The notes: generated by a model not told the origin, from the sequence alone. A stretch of DNA of 64,000 nt from Nageia nagi (GCA_050084985.1 JBITNC010000001.1:201314001-201378000); one strand, 5' to 3'; shown: positions 11,800 through 23,935, counted from the first letter of the stretch. Made by a program: numbers and translations.

Positions 11800-12930
11800 T
11801 AGCTTGATCTTGAATACAAGATACAAGCCTAGGTAAGATATTATATTTAACTAGAAAGCATTCTCTCCTACTTGCTTGGTATTAATGTATGGACCACAAT
11901 GTAAGTGTCAAATCTTTGAATGTGGGTTAGAGAGTTGTTCTTTCTACAAATGGGGCAAAACTTTATCCCCAACTACAAAGTGGTGTGGAACTCTTTATTA
12001 GTCATGTTGGAGCATGTAGTGTTGATTCATCTTCTCCAATAGGTTGTGAACTTGTAGTTGAATAAGTTGAATGTATTCAATGAACCAAATGACTTTTTCT
12101 GCTTCTTTTTTCACAAATGGTGTGAATCTCATATCTTAGATCAAAAGTGCCACATATACAAGTATTAGAGGATTGAATAAAAAATAAAAATGGAAAGTAT
12201 TGTACTAGTTTGAGCTATGTAATGCTTGATTTTATCCATGTTGGATATAGGATAATCTTTCATACCTTGTGTGTGGATGCTTAACATTGTACATGTAAAG
12301 CATGTGCACAATTAGTCATCAAAAGTTTTGTTTATATATCAATATGTAAGCGAAAGTTTTTTGGATTTGGTGAGCTTAGTATCCATAATCTCTAAGAGGA
12401 TTGACCAAAATATGCTCAAGTATTTGCTATCCCTATTACAGATAATGGACTTGGGCAAGCCAAAGTTAAGTTATACACAATTGAAGTAAAGTTTAGTAGT
12501 TTCTTCACCTGTGATTATCTTTTTATAAGCAATCATGATACCAATTTTGAAAAAGAGATCAACCACAACAAAAATGCAATCACTACCATGTTCCAAGTAG
12601 GAAAACCTAAGAGGAAATCCATGGAGATGAATTCCTAAGGTTTGGAGCATATTGATAATAATATGTATATACCCTTCTTCTTATGGTTTGGCTTTGCAAA
12701 CTTGTAGGGAGTGTAGGACTTGATGTACCACTCCACATTAATCCACATCATTGGCCAATGAAAGTTCTCATAAAGAGTGTCCAATGTCTTCTCCATACCA
12801 AATTAGCTAGCAACTTAGTTGAAGTGTTCTTCGCAAATCAACTTTGGTTTTTTATCAAATGGAATGTGGATGTGTCCCATGTGATAGAGAAGGTCATGCT
12901 ACAAGTATAAGTCCATAACTAGCTTATTAT
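11800..12930 (-). pseudogene. Ty3/gypsy integrase remnant
   Basis: On the minus strand the zinc-binding part reads about 12840-12700 (CEEHFN, then FGMEKTLDTLYENFHWP and SYTPYKFAKPNHKK), corresponding to the HHCC region of retroviral-type integrase. The core follows across frameshifts: FISMDFLL, then IMIAYKKIITGEETTKLYF, then LPKSIICNRDSKYLSIFW, where the second catalytic Asp of the DDE triad is expected (RDS). Wording is that of chromovirus-like gypsy elements. It is broken by stops and several frame changes. The RNase H remnant lies immediately upstream in the same orientation. No partner LTRs were found, so this is a truncated relic. Confidence 0.65.
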
Positions 12931-13410
12931 TTGGAGTGTTTAGTACACGTCAACAAAATCTAGCTCTATTACATATTAGGTAGACCAATTGAAAATGACA
13001 TGCCCACATGAGTCTAGGCTTGTGGTGAGAGTTACAATTGGTGGTTGACTTAGGAAAATTTGCAATAAAGTTTGTGTCTTCTTGCTTGTGCTTGATGATT
13101 AGATGAAATTGTTGAAGAGATATAACCCACTTTCAATATTATTCATTTTCCCAATATACTATGAGTTTGAACGAATTCCAAAGATTTGTGGTTTATGTGA
13201 ATGGTCTCTTTTCCCAAGATGCAATGTTTCCTCTACTTGCATGCATGGACAATGGCATAAAGCTATTTATCATCAGTGGGCTATTTGCAAATAATTCCAT
13301 TGAATATCTCATTATGATAAACAATCAAATTCCCATGCTATGTGATAACAATAGTAAGAGCATACTTAGATTCATCTATCATCAATTCAAAGGTTTGTTG
13401 CATATTTGAT
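12931..13410 (-). pseudogene. Ty3/gypsy RNase H remnant
   Basis: The minus strand near 13400 reads QTFELMIDESKYAL, the usual start of a gypsy RNase H domain with its first catalytic Asp. About 13040-13110 gives FHLIIKHKQEDTNFIANF, matching the '..FHL.I.YKKG..N..AD.LSR' end of the domain. Sequence between is frameshifted. Reverse transcriptase would be expected further right, but the similarity stops near 13410, so the relic is cut there. Confidence 0.55.
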
Positions 13411-13658
13411 TAGAAAGGAACAAGTGTAGAGCACAAATTATCTTTCAACTTATAATGTAGACTCTAAATTGTATAAATAATAATATAAACACAAAATAAG
13501 TCTACTAAGATGACGCTTATTCAAATATATTGATAAATGAATGAAAAGTGTGCTCCTGATTATGATAAGACAATCCTCAAGGTATGGTAATGGTAAACAG
13601 AGGACTAGATCGGATCAGAGACAAGCTTGATGATGATAATGAATTGTGTAAACTAGTT
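13411..13658. other. Short non-coding gap
   Basis: Nothing recognised between the pol relic and the LTR at 13659. Confidence 0.4.
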
Positions 13659-14695
13659 GTAACATCCCTTTAAATAATTTTGGAATCCTAGGGATTCCCT
13701 TTTGTAAATATTTTATTTATTCATGTATTTGTTATTAGTTACTTGGGATAGAAATATAATGGTTCGTTGGACCCACATTATGATACCCATTAGGGACATT
13801 TTCCTCCCAAGCTAGGATGTGTTATTTAATTTGTCATAAAAGCACTTAGATATCCTAAGATGATTGTGGGAATACCAAGCCTCACTGTAACATAAAAAAT
13901 AACATAAAGGAAATCTAGAACCCAACGATGGGTTTGAGCACTTGTGCCAACCTTAGGGAGACTTCTAGACCCCCATGTTGGCCCATGATGATACCCTAGT
14001 ACCCATGCATGATACCTAGACCCACATGGCAAATTGGACTCCCACATTAGCATGTGTGACACCTTGGACTCGCATGTTGGTGTTTATGGGCCCTAGGTAC
14101 CCACGTTAGGCATGCTTGACCACTAGGCACTCCTGTTAGAGATTTTGGGCCTCAAAGAGGCTAACGTTGAGATTGGGGAGGTTGGGGATGACTCTTAGGT
14201 GAGATCTAGATCCAAAGATATGTTATAAAAGGAAAAGGAGCCTCATTGTAGAGATATATTGAATTTTATATTAAAAACCTCTTCTTCTACTAAAGACTTG
14301 GCAGTGTCAAGCACCCTTGAGCATAACGCATAAGGAGAGTCCAGGAGATTAGAACACCTTTTGACTAGCGGTTAAGGTGAATGTTCGTGTTGTGAGGTTA
14401 CCCTACCCTAAGGTTTCCACAAGCAGTCTACACCTTTGAATCCATCTAGTGGCATCCACATATCTCATAGTGTGTGATTATTCTATAGTTATTTCAAAAC
14501 TAGGATCTATCTTTGCATATTTGTATGCCCTAATTGGCTCCTTGGATGCCAACGTTAAGCCCTATTGGGTCTAGTTTTATTGTACTTCATATTCTATCAT
14601 CAATTAAGTCATAACATACTTAGATCTCATTTATTATCTTATTATTTGATGTGTTTTCTTTGTTCATGCTTTTATATATGCAACATTAAGCAGTT
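13659..14695 (+). mobile_element. Solo LTR of family L1, plus strand
   Basis: Starts tgtaacatccc. It aligns collinearly with the reverse complement of 1-910: 'ttacttgggatagaa.tataatgg', 'ggacccacatt', 'gaggctaac', 'gatctagatc' and a TATA box (14224-14230) followed by 'cctcattgtagagatatattgaat'. A run of short degenerate units about 30-45 bp long (cccacatt..., tcgcatgttgg..., cccacgttagg...) fills 13970-14170. The right end is taken near 14695 by eye. No PBS or internal coding was found to the right, so a solo LTR is likely. Confidence 0.6.
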
Positions 14696-14737
14696 TAGTG
14701 CAAGTATGCTTGTATAAGTGAGTTGTTAGTATTCCTG

Positions 14738-15240
14738 TGTTAGAATGTATAATGCATTATTGTAAAGTTTTTGTAATAATCTTCTATGTAAGTTCACTAA
14801 TACTTAAAGGTATTATTTGATACCTTAAGTATTTAAGTGAATATGATAATGTAACTTGTCCTACACTCCATGTCATGAGCATGCCCCTTGGGTAAAAGGA
14901 TGTGCATGTCATGCTTTTGTAAATTAGATAAAAGGGTGATCCAAAGAGGGATTTTGGCTTATAAATAGAAGGCTACCTCTTTGGATCAACCACCAATTTG
15001 TGGAGTAAAGTTATGTTATAAGATAATGTTTAGGAGATGAGATTAAGAGAATTGTAAGAGATTCATGTTTGTGAATGAAGTGAGATCTAGTTAGTGGATG
15101 TACTCCTAGTTGGAGGAACCACTTTACATCTTGAGTTATCTTTGTGAGATTGTCTTATTTGAGTAATTTAAATGTGAGATTGAGTTTTCATGAGATCTTG
15201 GTAGGTTAGGGTTGTTTATGTTATATTTCAAATCTTTCAT
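14738..15240 (+). mobile_element. Possible solo LTR, type unknown
   Basis: Begins tgttagaatg. A TATA box (ttataaatag) at about 14959-14968 is followed by a leader-like segment. The organisation is LTR-like, and the tgttag start is common in Ty1/copia LTRs, but no target-site duplication or second copy was found. The right border is a guess. Confidence 0.3.
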
Positions 15241-15480
15241 CTTGGACTATTATAGAGGTGTTATGCTTTACATTGGCTTGTAGAAGTGATATTTTGCTCA
15301 AGTTGTACATCATTGGGCTTTTTGGCATATAGTGTGACCTATTTGATGCCTTAGATCAGTTCATGGCATGCCTAAGAGCTTCATTTGATATTGATTTTTC
15401 ATTTTCTTGGCTAATTTTCAAGTTATGAATATTTGGGGATTTTACATTAGCATTTGTCGCCTCTTTTATCTATAGGTCTA
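15241..15480. other. Non-coding, nothing recognised
   Basis: No coding or structural signal was seen. Confidence 0.35.
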
Positions 15481-15958
15481 AATCACAAGGGAGTATGTTG
15501 CTGATAGCATGCAAGCCCTATGGCATTGACATCTTAAAACCTAAAAAATTAGATTGCATGCAAAAGCATAGCATGTAATAAAAGCTCAGAGCATAATAGA
15601 TCCTCAAATAGGTGGCATCTAGAGACATTGTAAGTATGATATATGTGACAAACACCTATTAGAAAGATCTGATAGGGTTGTCAACCTCCAAATCCTCCTT
15701 TTATAGCCTAGAAGGACATGGAAAGGAGTGAAAGCCAACTCATAGCAATAAGATAATCTTTGTGATATTCAAGATATTTTTAAAATATAAACCATGGTAA
15801 ATGATATTGCATTTAATATAACACATGGCATTGCATTGTAATATCAACTTTATCATGATATATGTAATATTACTTTTTAATATTTAAAAAAAATTCTAAA
15901 ATATGATTTATTAAATAAATAATAAATCATTTTTAGGCATCTAAATTTTACCCCTCTT
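15481..15958 (-). mobile_element. Possible minus-strand 3' LTR with polypurine tract
   Basis: On the minus strand a purine tract (aaagaggggtaaaa, about 15945-15958) is followed by tgcctaaaaatg at 939-928 of the 15 kb block (position 15939 leftwards), as at a 3' LTR start. A minus-strand TATA box (tataaaa) lies at 15699-15705. No partner LTR was seen. Tentative. Confidence 0.3.
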
Positions 15959-16448
15959 TGGATATAAAATGAAAAACATTGAAATTACATAATCCAAAGA
16001 AGTTTAAAAGAAGTGAAAAATATTTATGAAATAATGAAATTTTAAGATAGAACTACATCAAAATATTATGCCCTTTTAACTTAAAACAACATGTAAAATT
16101 AGTGCATTGATGCTCTAAAATTTGTAAAATTGGTTTTTGTAAAAGAAATCTAATAAAGATGACATAATTGATTGTTCAAAGAAATGTTGAAATTTAATAG
16201 TGTATGTACCATTTTGAAGAATTTAGAGACAAATACATACCTTAGGCTTTTGGAATGAATTTCATAAAAAGTGTTGTCAAGGTTTGGTTATCATTTTCAC
16301 TTTGTTTCTTCTACCTACCTAGATTGCTCTTGTCATCCTCCTTTCTACCTTCTTGTTGACAAGGCTTTATTGACTATTCTCCTATGTTTGTTGGTGAAGT
16401 GGCTCCCTCTAGTGCTTTTTTGATTGCTAGATTTATCTTGTTGCTAAT
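15959..16448. other. Non-coding left flank of element A
   Basis: No recognisable protein on either strand. Element A's 5' LTR begins immediately after. Confidence 0.4.
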
Positions 16449-17239
16449 TGTTATCACCTAAAATTATTTTATGCATATAATTTAATACATTAGGAAATAT
16501 GTGCTTGCACTTATATATCTAGTTCAAGAATATCAATGTTATTTTGGATATGATCAATATATATATCATCAACTTACTATATTCTTGTTTATGTAGGTAC
16601 ATGCCAACCTAAGGATTAGGTCATATTATTATCTATATAAATAGGCATCTAATAGTAAGTCCACATCAAGGAGATACATGATCCCATATCTGGTGTTGAT
16701 GATGGCAGTTCTTTAGGTGTCTCTTGACACCGCCATTCAAGGGTTGGGTTAGTGTACTTCCTTATGTGAGCATTCTGACAATTCTAAGTTTATTTGAGTA
16801 TCAAATTGAGACCATTGAGAGTTCATGTGGATGCATAGAGTCAGTTTGGAATAGACTACAGTCTAACAAAGAACATTGATGCTCCCTGTAGATGAAAGTA
16901 AATTATCGATGTTCCTTTTAAGCATAAAATAGATCACCTACAATCCTTATTGTGGATCATCTTGCTTTGTGACTTTGGGTGTAGACTTCATTTGTTGTTG
17001 AGGCTTCATTAGTATCTTCCGTTCATACATATCATGTATGCTCTATGAGGTAAGTACACAAATTTAGTCTTATTTGGTAATATCATTTCAATTTCAATTA
17101 TTCGTTATCTTCTATATTAGCTTGTCTTGTTATAAATTGCTATCTGTTAGCTCAAAATTTACAAATAGATATACATATCTTTTAGGACTATAGATATTTC
17201 AGTTATTTGCATTCTCGAATACATTTTTATTTGTAAACA
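16449..17239 (+). repeat. 5' LTR of element A
   Basis: Starts tgttatcacctaaaatt and ends tttgtaaaca, with TG..CA ends. It matches 23936-24714 throughout, for example 'atatgtgcttgcacttatat', 'ggtgtctcttgacac' and 'ttgttataaattgctatct'. Confidence 0.85.
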
Positions 17240-17242
17240 TTT

Positions 17243-17258
17243 TGGTGAAACCGATGCG
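17243..17258 (+). promoter_or_regulatory. Primer binding site of element A
   Basis: tggtgaaaccgatgcg begins three bases after the LTR. It fits the pattern TGG.GA....G.TG.G shared with elements B and C. From memory, Ogre/Tat elements use a tRNA-Arg primer with a TGGCGACTCCGCTGGGGA site; this looks like a C-to-T-decayed form of that. The tRNA assignment is inference. Confidence 0.45.
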
Positions 17259-17397
17259 AATTCATAAGTAGTTGTGCTAAAACCCTAGGGTTTTAGTTAG
17301 GACTAATAAACAATTTTGTGAGTTGATAAATTAGTTAAGAGTATTCTTGTGAAGTCTTTTGATAAGAGATCTTGATGAGCTCTTGGGACATATTTAG

Positions 17398-18590
17398 CAT
17401 GATGGACCAAAAGTACCTAACAAAGAAGCTGAACACGGTGATAGAAGTAATAATGATAACATTCAGGCTACTATTGAGGGTATGTAAAGATAAATTAATC
17501 AATTAACAAGAGGATCAATTTAGCTAGATAATTCAATTGAGTTTGGTAGTCCTCTATGTGATGAGATTCATGTATGCATGCCACCACCAGATTATAAAGG
17601 TACCAAGTTTTGTAAGTTTAGTGGGGAAGGAGATCCTAGGAGACATTTGCATGGGTTTAAAGATGAGTGTGAGCTCAAAATCAGTGTGGATTCAAGATTA
17701 CAAGTGAAGTTATTTCCTCATAGTTTGAAAGGAGAGGCTTGTGAGTGGTTCTATTCTCTACCTAAAAGGTCAGTTACATCATTTCAAGAATTGAGCAACT
17801 TATTTCTAGAACAATATAAACACAATATCAAGTTTGAAGTCATGGTTTTGGATCTATGTGCTATGAGGCAAGGCAATAACAAGAATCTTGAAAATTTTGT
17901 TGTACGATTGAAGAAGACATGGCAACAAATCAAAACAAAGCTCACTGAAAAAGAGGTAGATAATATTTTCTAGGATGCTGTCATATTATCCTTACAATAT
18001 TATGTCATTGATTACACACATCTAGCATTTTCTGATATGACATATAAGTTATTAGAAAAAAAAAGTCCTTGTGAAATTAGGGCTTATAAAATATCGAGAT
18101 GATGATAAACCTAGGACCAAAGATAAGCAGCTACAATCACCAAAGAAAGATAAATCCATTCACGTGGTAGAAAAGATAGATGAAAAGAAAGAAAGAAAAT
18201 TCATAAAGTTTTCTATACCTCCTAGGTTTATCTTGAATGATCTAATGGAAAAGGGATTATTACAGCCTTTACCTAAGAGAGAGGAAGATTAATCAGTAGA
18301 GAGGCCAGCATGGTACAAAAAAAATAGATATTATGAATATCATCAAACCAAGGGGCATGCCACTAATAGGTGTGGAGGCTTAAGAAACAAAATACAAAGG
18401 CTTATAGAAGATGGATTATATGTTTTCCCAACTAAAGTTAAAGATATAGAAGAAGAACATCATGTCAATGTAATTTTTCATGAAGAAGTATGTGTAACAC
18501 TTACAAGAGGAAGATCAAGAGTAGCAACAAATCCTATCACATGTGAAAAAGAGCTTCTTAAAGATCCAAGAAATTTTTAACCTCATTAAG
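17398..18590 (+). pseudogene. gag of element A
   Basis: Capsid-like polyprotein. One frame runs from about 17398 to 17970, with stops where Gln is expected (GM*RQ, SI*LD). The stretch from 17578 carries the Retrotrans_gag signature: CKFSGEGDPRRHLHGFKDE, then SLKGEACEWFYSLP and FQELSNLFLEQY, then NLENFVVRLKKTW. After 17973 the coding continues with a frame change to about 18580 and includes a zinc-knuckle relic near 18335-18380 (YEYHQTKGHATNRC). That relic is a C-X2-H-X4-H-X4-C type motif whose first Cys is now Tyr. It would have formed the particle and bound RNA. Confidence 0.8.
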
Positions 18591-18739
18591 CAACTCAAGA
18601 ACACACAAGCAAAGGTTAGTTTTTTTGAATTACTTCAAATTTTAGAACCTCATAGAGAAATGATGAATCAAATTTTTAAAAATAGTTAAATAGATAGGAA
18701 CATCTCAATCATTGCTTTTGAAAAAAAGGTAAAAATATG

Positions 18740-19400
18740 GAGTAAAGGGGATATTATCACTTTTCACCCTAGTGAAATATCTAGTAAGTATGTGATGCAG
18801 TTACATCCACCATTGTTTATTGAAGTGAATATCTTAGGTAATATAGTTAAAATATCATTGATAGATGATGGGGTAGCTTTGAATATTACCACCACTGACT
18901 TTCAAAGTTTGATCTAGATTTATTACCTCCAAGAGAAGAGACTACCATGGGAGCTAAGGGGTTTGATGGTGTTCCAAAGAAATATGCAGGAATTAACACA
19001 CGTCCAATCAAAGTGGAAAACAAGGTGCTTTAGACCCTCTTCTACTTTACAAATGGAAAACCTTCTTTTAATTTTATTCTTGTAAGACCTTCGATAGATG
19101 GCATGGAGGGAGTAGCATCCACTTTGCATAGATATTTCAAATTTTATTTTGAAGGAAATATTTACAAAGTAGAAGCAGATGAGTAGATAGCCAAGTAGTG
19201 CAATTATGTTCTTCCTGAGAGATTTGTTTCATATGATGTAGAAGACAAGGCTATACTAGCTAAGAATGACTAGATTTACAAAAAAGCGTTACGAAAAATC
19301 AATGTCAAAGATATCGGATTTGGTTCATACACTATCATGGATGCCAATATTATCAGTTTAGAGAGAGATTTGGATAGATGATAGGAGGCTCAAGAAAAGG
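18740..19400 (+). pseudogene. Retropepsin-like protease region of element A
   Basis: The frame near 18815-18890 reads VNILGNIVKISLIDDGVALN. The aspartic protease motif normally reads LIDDGS(A/S)LN, so the catalytic Asp-Gly is present, with Val in place of the usual Ser. Downstream text (LPERFVSYD, then KKALRKINVKDI) is linker to RT. Stops at DE*IAK*CN (about 19182-19200) and D*IY (about 19270) replace Trp or Gln. Confidence 0.65.
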
Positions 19401-20059
19401 ATCGCTCATGCTCCTTTGGGCTCCATAAATACCACTGATGTTCTTCTTTAGAAGAAATCATGGAGAAAAATAAATATTGCACTATCCCATATCATGGAGA
19501 TGATCACGATGGTAAGGTTAGTTATTTGTTATTAATGCAAGAAGATGAATGGGTAAGAGATGATCAAAATTGCTTTATTATTGAATGTGAAATAGATGAT
19601 GAAGATGCAATACATGCTATAGAGTTGTTTGAGAATGATGATGTTTTCTTAAAATTTATAGGTGCTAGAAATAAATATCCAACTAGGCATGAAAAGAGGA
19701 CTCACAAACATTATCTAGATGTGCATGCTTGCTTTGGTGAATCTATGGAGGATAAAATCAAAGGGTTGAAAGAATTGCCATTTCCCACATCATTAGAATA
19801 AAAAATTACTTGGTTGAATGAAGAGATAGAGGAGGCCAACATTGGTTCTCAAGAGACACTGTGATTCCTAAAAATAGGTAAGCTCCTTGAGGAACCTTTG
19901 CAAAATGAATTGATTCAATCCTTTTATGATTATTTTGAACTATTTGCATGGTCATATAAAGATATGCCTAGATTAGATGAAAATTTTGTAGTACATAACT
20001 TTGTTGTTGAGAAAGAAGCAATTCCTATAAAATAAAAACCATGGAAGATATCTTTTTAG
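19401..20059 (+). pseudogene. Protease-RT linker of element A
   Basis: A clean open stretch at 19460-19801 encodes an acidic linker (for example FIIECEIDDEDAIHAIEL) with no domain I can name. Such linkers precede RT in Tat-type elements. It continues as ITWLNEEIEEANIGS and YDYFELFAWSYKDMPRLD, the usual lead-in to the RT domain. Confidence 0.6.
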
Positions 20060-20840
20060 ATTTCTTTACTAGTCAAGAAGGAAATAGAGAAACTATTGGA
20101 AGTTGGTTTTATTAGATCCATTGATTATTCAGAGTGGATGGCTAATGTAGTTTTGATAAAGAAACCTACAGGTGAAATTAGAGTTTGTACTAATTTTAAA
20201 GATCTCAATAAAGCATGTCTGAAAAATGACTTCCCACTACCCAACATAGATATGATCATTGATAGTTTGGTAGGTTATGAGATGTTATCATTTATGGATG
20301 AATTTTCAAGATATAATCAAATCAAAATCAAGGAAAGTGATTAGCATAAAATAGCCTTTAAAACTCCTTAGGGCAACTTTTGCTACAAGGTAATGCCATT
20401 TGGTCTTAAGAATGTAGGGGCTACATATCAAATAGCAATGATAGCCATGTTTTATGACTTCATTCATAAGATAGTAGAGGTCTATGTAGATGATATCTTG
20501 ATAAAGTCAAAGAATAAAGAAGATCATGTCAAAGATATGAAAGCGGCATTTGAAAGGATGAAGAAGTACAAGTTAAGAATCAAACCTCAAAAATATGTAT
20601 TTGGGGTATCATCAGGAAAAATCTTAGGGCATATTATCTTTAGAAGAGGAGTTGAAGTGGATCTAAAGAAAATTAAAGCCATCACAAAAATGTCTCCTAC
20701 AAATCTTAAGCAATTGAGAAGCATTCAAGGTAAGATTCAAGCTATAAGAAGATTTATTTGTCAATTAACAGATAAGATAGCTCCTATGTCTCATTTACTT
20801 AAGAAAGAAGTTGAATTTAAATGGGATGTTAAGTGTTAAG
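20060..20840 (+). pseudogene. Reverse transcriptase of element A
   Basis: RNA-directed DNA polymerase core in one frame. VLIKKPTGEIRVCTNFKDLN and DFPLPNIDMIIDSLVGYEML are the fingers motifs; FMDEFSRYNQI contains the first catalytic Asp. MPFGLKNVGATYQ at 20393 and the catalytic YVDD at 20483-20494 follow, then the connection segment RIKPQKYVFGVSSGKILGHI. Stops at D*HK (20341) and P*GN (20370) stand for Gln and Trp, so only point decay separates this from an open frame. Confidence 0.88.
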
Positions 20841-21300
20841 AAGCATTTGATAGAATAAAAGAGTATTTGCTACATCCATCGATATTAGCTCCATATAGGC
20901 ATGGAGAACCTCTTTATATTTATGTCTTAGCTATAAAACATGCATTTGGGGTAATGTTAGAAAAGAAAGAAGAAGATGGTAAAGAGAGAACAATCTAATT
21001 TATTAGCAGAACATTGAAAGTATATGAAACCAGGTACATATCCATTGAGAAGTTATGTCAATGTATAGTATTTGCTATTGAGAGGTTGAGACATTATATG
21101 ATCAATAGCACAACACATGTACTTACTTAGGTAGACCCATTAAGATATCTGATGTCAAAACCATGCCTCAATGGAAGGTTAGCAAAATGGATCATGCTAC
21201 TTTAGGAGTTTGACCTCAAGTTTGTGAAATAAAAATCAGTTAAAGGGTAGGTAGTCACAGATTTTGTTGCAGAGTTTCTTATGAATGATAGTAAAGAACT
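20841..21300 (+). pseudogene. RNase H (first) of element A
   Basis: Follows RT in frame. APYRHGEPLYIYVLAIKHAF and FISRTL, then YISIEKLCQCIVFAIERLRH and YLMSKPCLNGRLAKW, match the gypsy RNase H/tether region. Stops at L*EFD, K*KSV and G*VV (21200-21250) replace Gln. Confidence 0.75.
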
Positions 21301-21427
21301 CAAATAAGAATTTCAGGATGAATGTGTTTTGGAAAAAATTATAGAACATGCAAAAGAGGACCACCTTTGACCTTCTTTAGAAGAAAATGGGAACACTGAC
21401 GTTCCTCTTTCAAAGGTGTTAGAATGC

Positions 21428-21780
21428 TAGAAAATGTATTTTGATGGATCATGGTGTATGCAAGGTTCAAGAGTAGGAATAGTGTTGATATCACCTTAGA
21501 ACAATGTTATTCCCATGTCATACAAACTATCATTTGAATGCACTAACAATATGGTAGAATATGAAGCTCTCATATTAGGATTAAAAGCAGCTATAAAAAT
21601 TGGTATTACACATTAGCAATCAGATCTATAACATTAAGGATGAAAATCTTATTCCATATAAATTTCTTGTTACAAAACTCCTTGCTTGCTTTGAAAAGTA
21701 TCAATTAGAAAATATTCCAAGGAACAATAATAGGTTAGCTGATGCAATGGTAAGTGTAGCTTCACTTATAACAATTGAGA
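21428..21780 (+). pseudogene. Second, archaeal-type RNase H of element A
   Basis: YFDGSWCMQGSRVGIVLISP (21438 onward) carries the first catalytic Asp. NNMVEYEALILGLKAAIKIG carries the Glu. The GDS-type third motif is lost at a frameshift near 21600, after which the tail resumes (FEKYQLENIPRNNNRLADAM, where the final RNase H Asp lies). An extra RNase H between the first one and integrase is typical of Tat/Ogre elements. Confidence 0.75.
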
Positions 21781-21959
21781 TAGAAAGTAGGGAGACTAAT
21801 TTCACTATCAAGAATTTGGGAACTCCATCAATTACTGAGGAGGACTTGAAAATGGTATGTGTGGCTCAAAATATTGGTTATGAGGTAAGTCCTTGGTACC
21901 AACACATATTCAAATTTTTGAGGGATAACTTTATTGATGCTACACTTGATAAGAGAGAA

Positions 21960-23138
21960 TAGATTAGAATAAAAAAGCTTACTACAAAGTATGTTATCAT
22001 TGGTGATATACTTTATAAAAGATCATTTAATGGTATTCTTTTGAGATGTCTTTATGATGAGAAGATTGAAACAAATTATAGCATGCTCATGGAGGAGCAT
22101 GTGGAGATCATTTCAATGGAAGATCAGTCTATAGCAAGTTGATTAGGATGGGTTATTAGTGGCCCACCATGGAACATGATTGTTATGAATATGTCAAGAA
22201 GTGTGAGCAATGTCAAAAGTATGCACACTTAGAATTAACACCTACTCAAGAGTTTAACTATGTCACATCACCATGGCCTTTCTCAATGTGGGCTTTGGAT
22301 TTCATGGGTGTTATCAATTCCTTTGAAGATAGCTATACAAAAATATGTTATCAATTTCATCAAGGAATATATCATTTGTAGATTTGGCATACCTCAGAAG
22401 CTGATCATGGATAATGTTGCAAATTTCATATGAAAAGATATTAGAGAATTTTGTAAAAAGATGAATGTTGAATAGAGATTTTCTTTAGTTTACTATTTCA
22501 AAGGGAATGGACAAGCTGAAGCAACAAATAAAACAATCAAGAAGATATTGGTAAAAACTATCAAGAAGAATGGTAGAGATTAGCATGATCAATTACCATA
22601 TGCCTTATGGGCATATAGAACAATTGAAAGAATAACAATAGGTGTTACTCCATACTCTCTTGTGTATGGTGATGAAGTAGTCATTCCACTTGAAATTAAG
22701 ATCCCTTCTTTGAGAATTGCACTCAAAAATATCATGAAGGGATCACAACAATGGGAAGCAAGATTAAATCAGCTAGAGGCATTAGATGAGAAAAGAATTA
22801 ATGCACTAAAGCATCTCAAAACATATCAGCAAAGAATAAACATGGCCTATGGAAAGAAAATGGTGCCCAAAGCATTTGAGGTTGGAGATATGGTTCTCCA
22901 AGAGAATGTTTCTAACACTATTACAAAAGATGAACTTAAAGAAAAGTTTTAACCAAATTGGGTTGGCCCATACATCATCATAGAGGTCTTTGATAGAGGT
23001 GCATACAACTTGCATACATTGGATGTGGAGGTTTTCAAAAATCCCATCAATGCTAGGCACTTAAAGAAGTATCACATCTTGGTGACCTATGGGTCGTCTC
23101 GTGCATCTATTTCTGTAAAAATGTTACTACAAGAATAA
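21960..23138 (+). pseudogene. Integrase of element A
   Basis: The zinc-binding end (CEQCQKYAHLE at about 22200) is followed by PWPFSMWALDFMGV with the first catalytic Asp. A frameshift comes near 22360. IMDNVANF carries the second Asp and GQAEATNKTIKKIL (about 22512) carries the Glu, so all three DDE residues survive. YGDEVVIPLEIKIPSLRI and the C-terminal segment (GPYIIIEVFDRGAYNL) end near TAA 23136-23138. The protein would have inserted the cDNA. It is now broken by stops and frame changes. Confidence 0.82.
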
Positions 23139-23282
23139 GCATGGAATAGATAACATAAAAATCAAAAAATAGGTCATTTTAGTATCATAAGAGGAGCATT
23201 ATCATTCTATTTTAGCAAAAAAGCACTACCCATGGTCCTAGTGTACAATTAAAAATAACAAAAACAAAGATCATCAAATACC

Positions 23283-23530
23283 CTTTGGTGTAGAGTTTTA
23301 GCTCCTAGATTGTAAAAATTTGCATGCCTCTTGGCATAGAGTTTTAGCTCTCATATCATCATCCTAATTTCTTACATCTTGGTGTAGAGTTTTTGCTCTC
23401 ATTATCATATCATGCCTCTTGATAGAGTTCCAACTCCACTCCTTATAATGATATGCATCTTGGCAAAGTTTCAGCTCCTAGTTTTATCATTATGCCTCTA
23501 AGTAGGAAGTTCAGCTTCCACAAGATCAAT
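23283..23530 (+). repeat. Degenerate tandem repeats in the 3' region of element A
   Basis: About six imperfect units of 35-55 bp with the core 'cctcttggcatagagttttagctc': near 23283, 23331, 23384, 23425, 23458 and 23504. Tandem repeats between integrase and the 3' LTR are known for Tat-type elements. Confidence 0.65.
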
Positions 23531-23935
23531 GGATAGAATCATCAATGACATGAGATGGTTGTAGTCCACATATCAAAATATATCTAAAATATGGGTAATT
23601 GTCATCACTAACCTCTTGGTAGATGCTTTTGGACCCTATAACTCTTTCTTTTGTAGGTTATCATTAGAGCTCATGGAGCATATCAAAACCAACTAGGGGC
23701 AACATGATGGATGTCATATGAGAGGGTTTTATTAAACTCATACCTTTTGTAAATATGATTGTTTATCTTTCTTATATTTTTATCATAGTTCAATATCAAA
23801 ATAAATTGATTAATGTTGGTATTATGCTTGTCTATACTTATCAATATTTGATTGCTATGATATCTTGGTTATACTTTGAATGAAAAATCTCAATGCACCT
23901 AGTGATTTTCAATTTCTCATCCAAAGTGGAGCATT

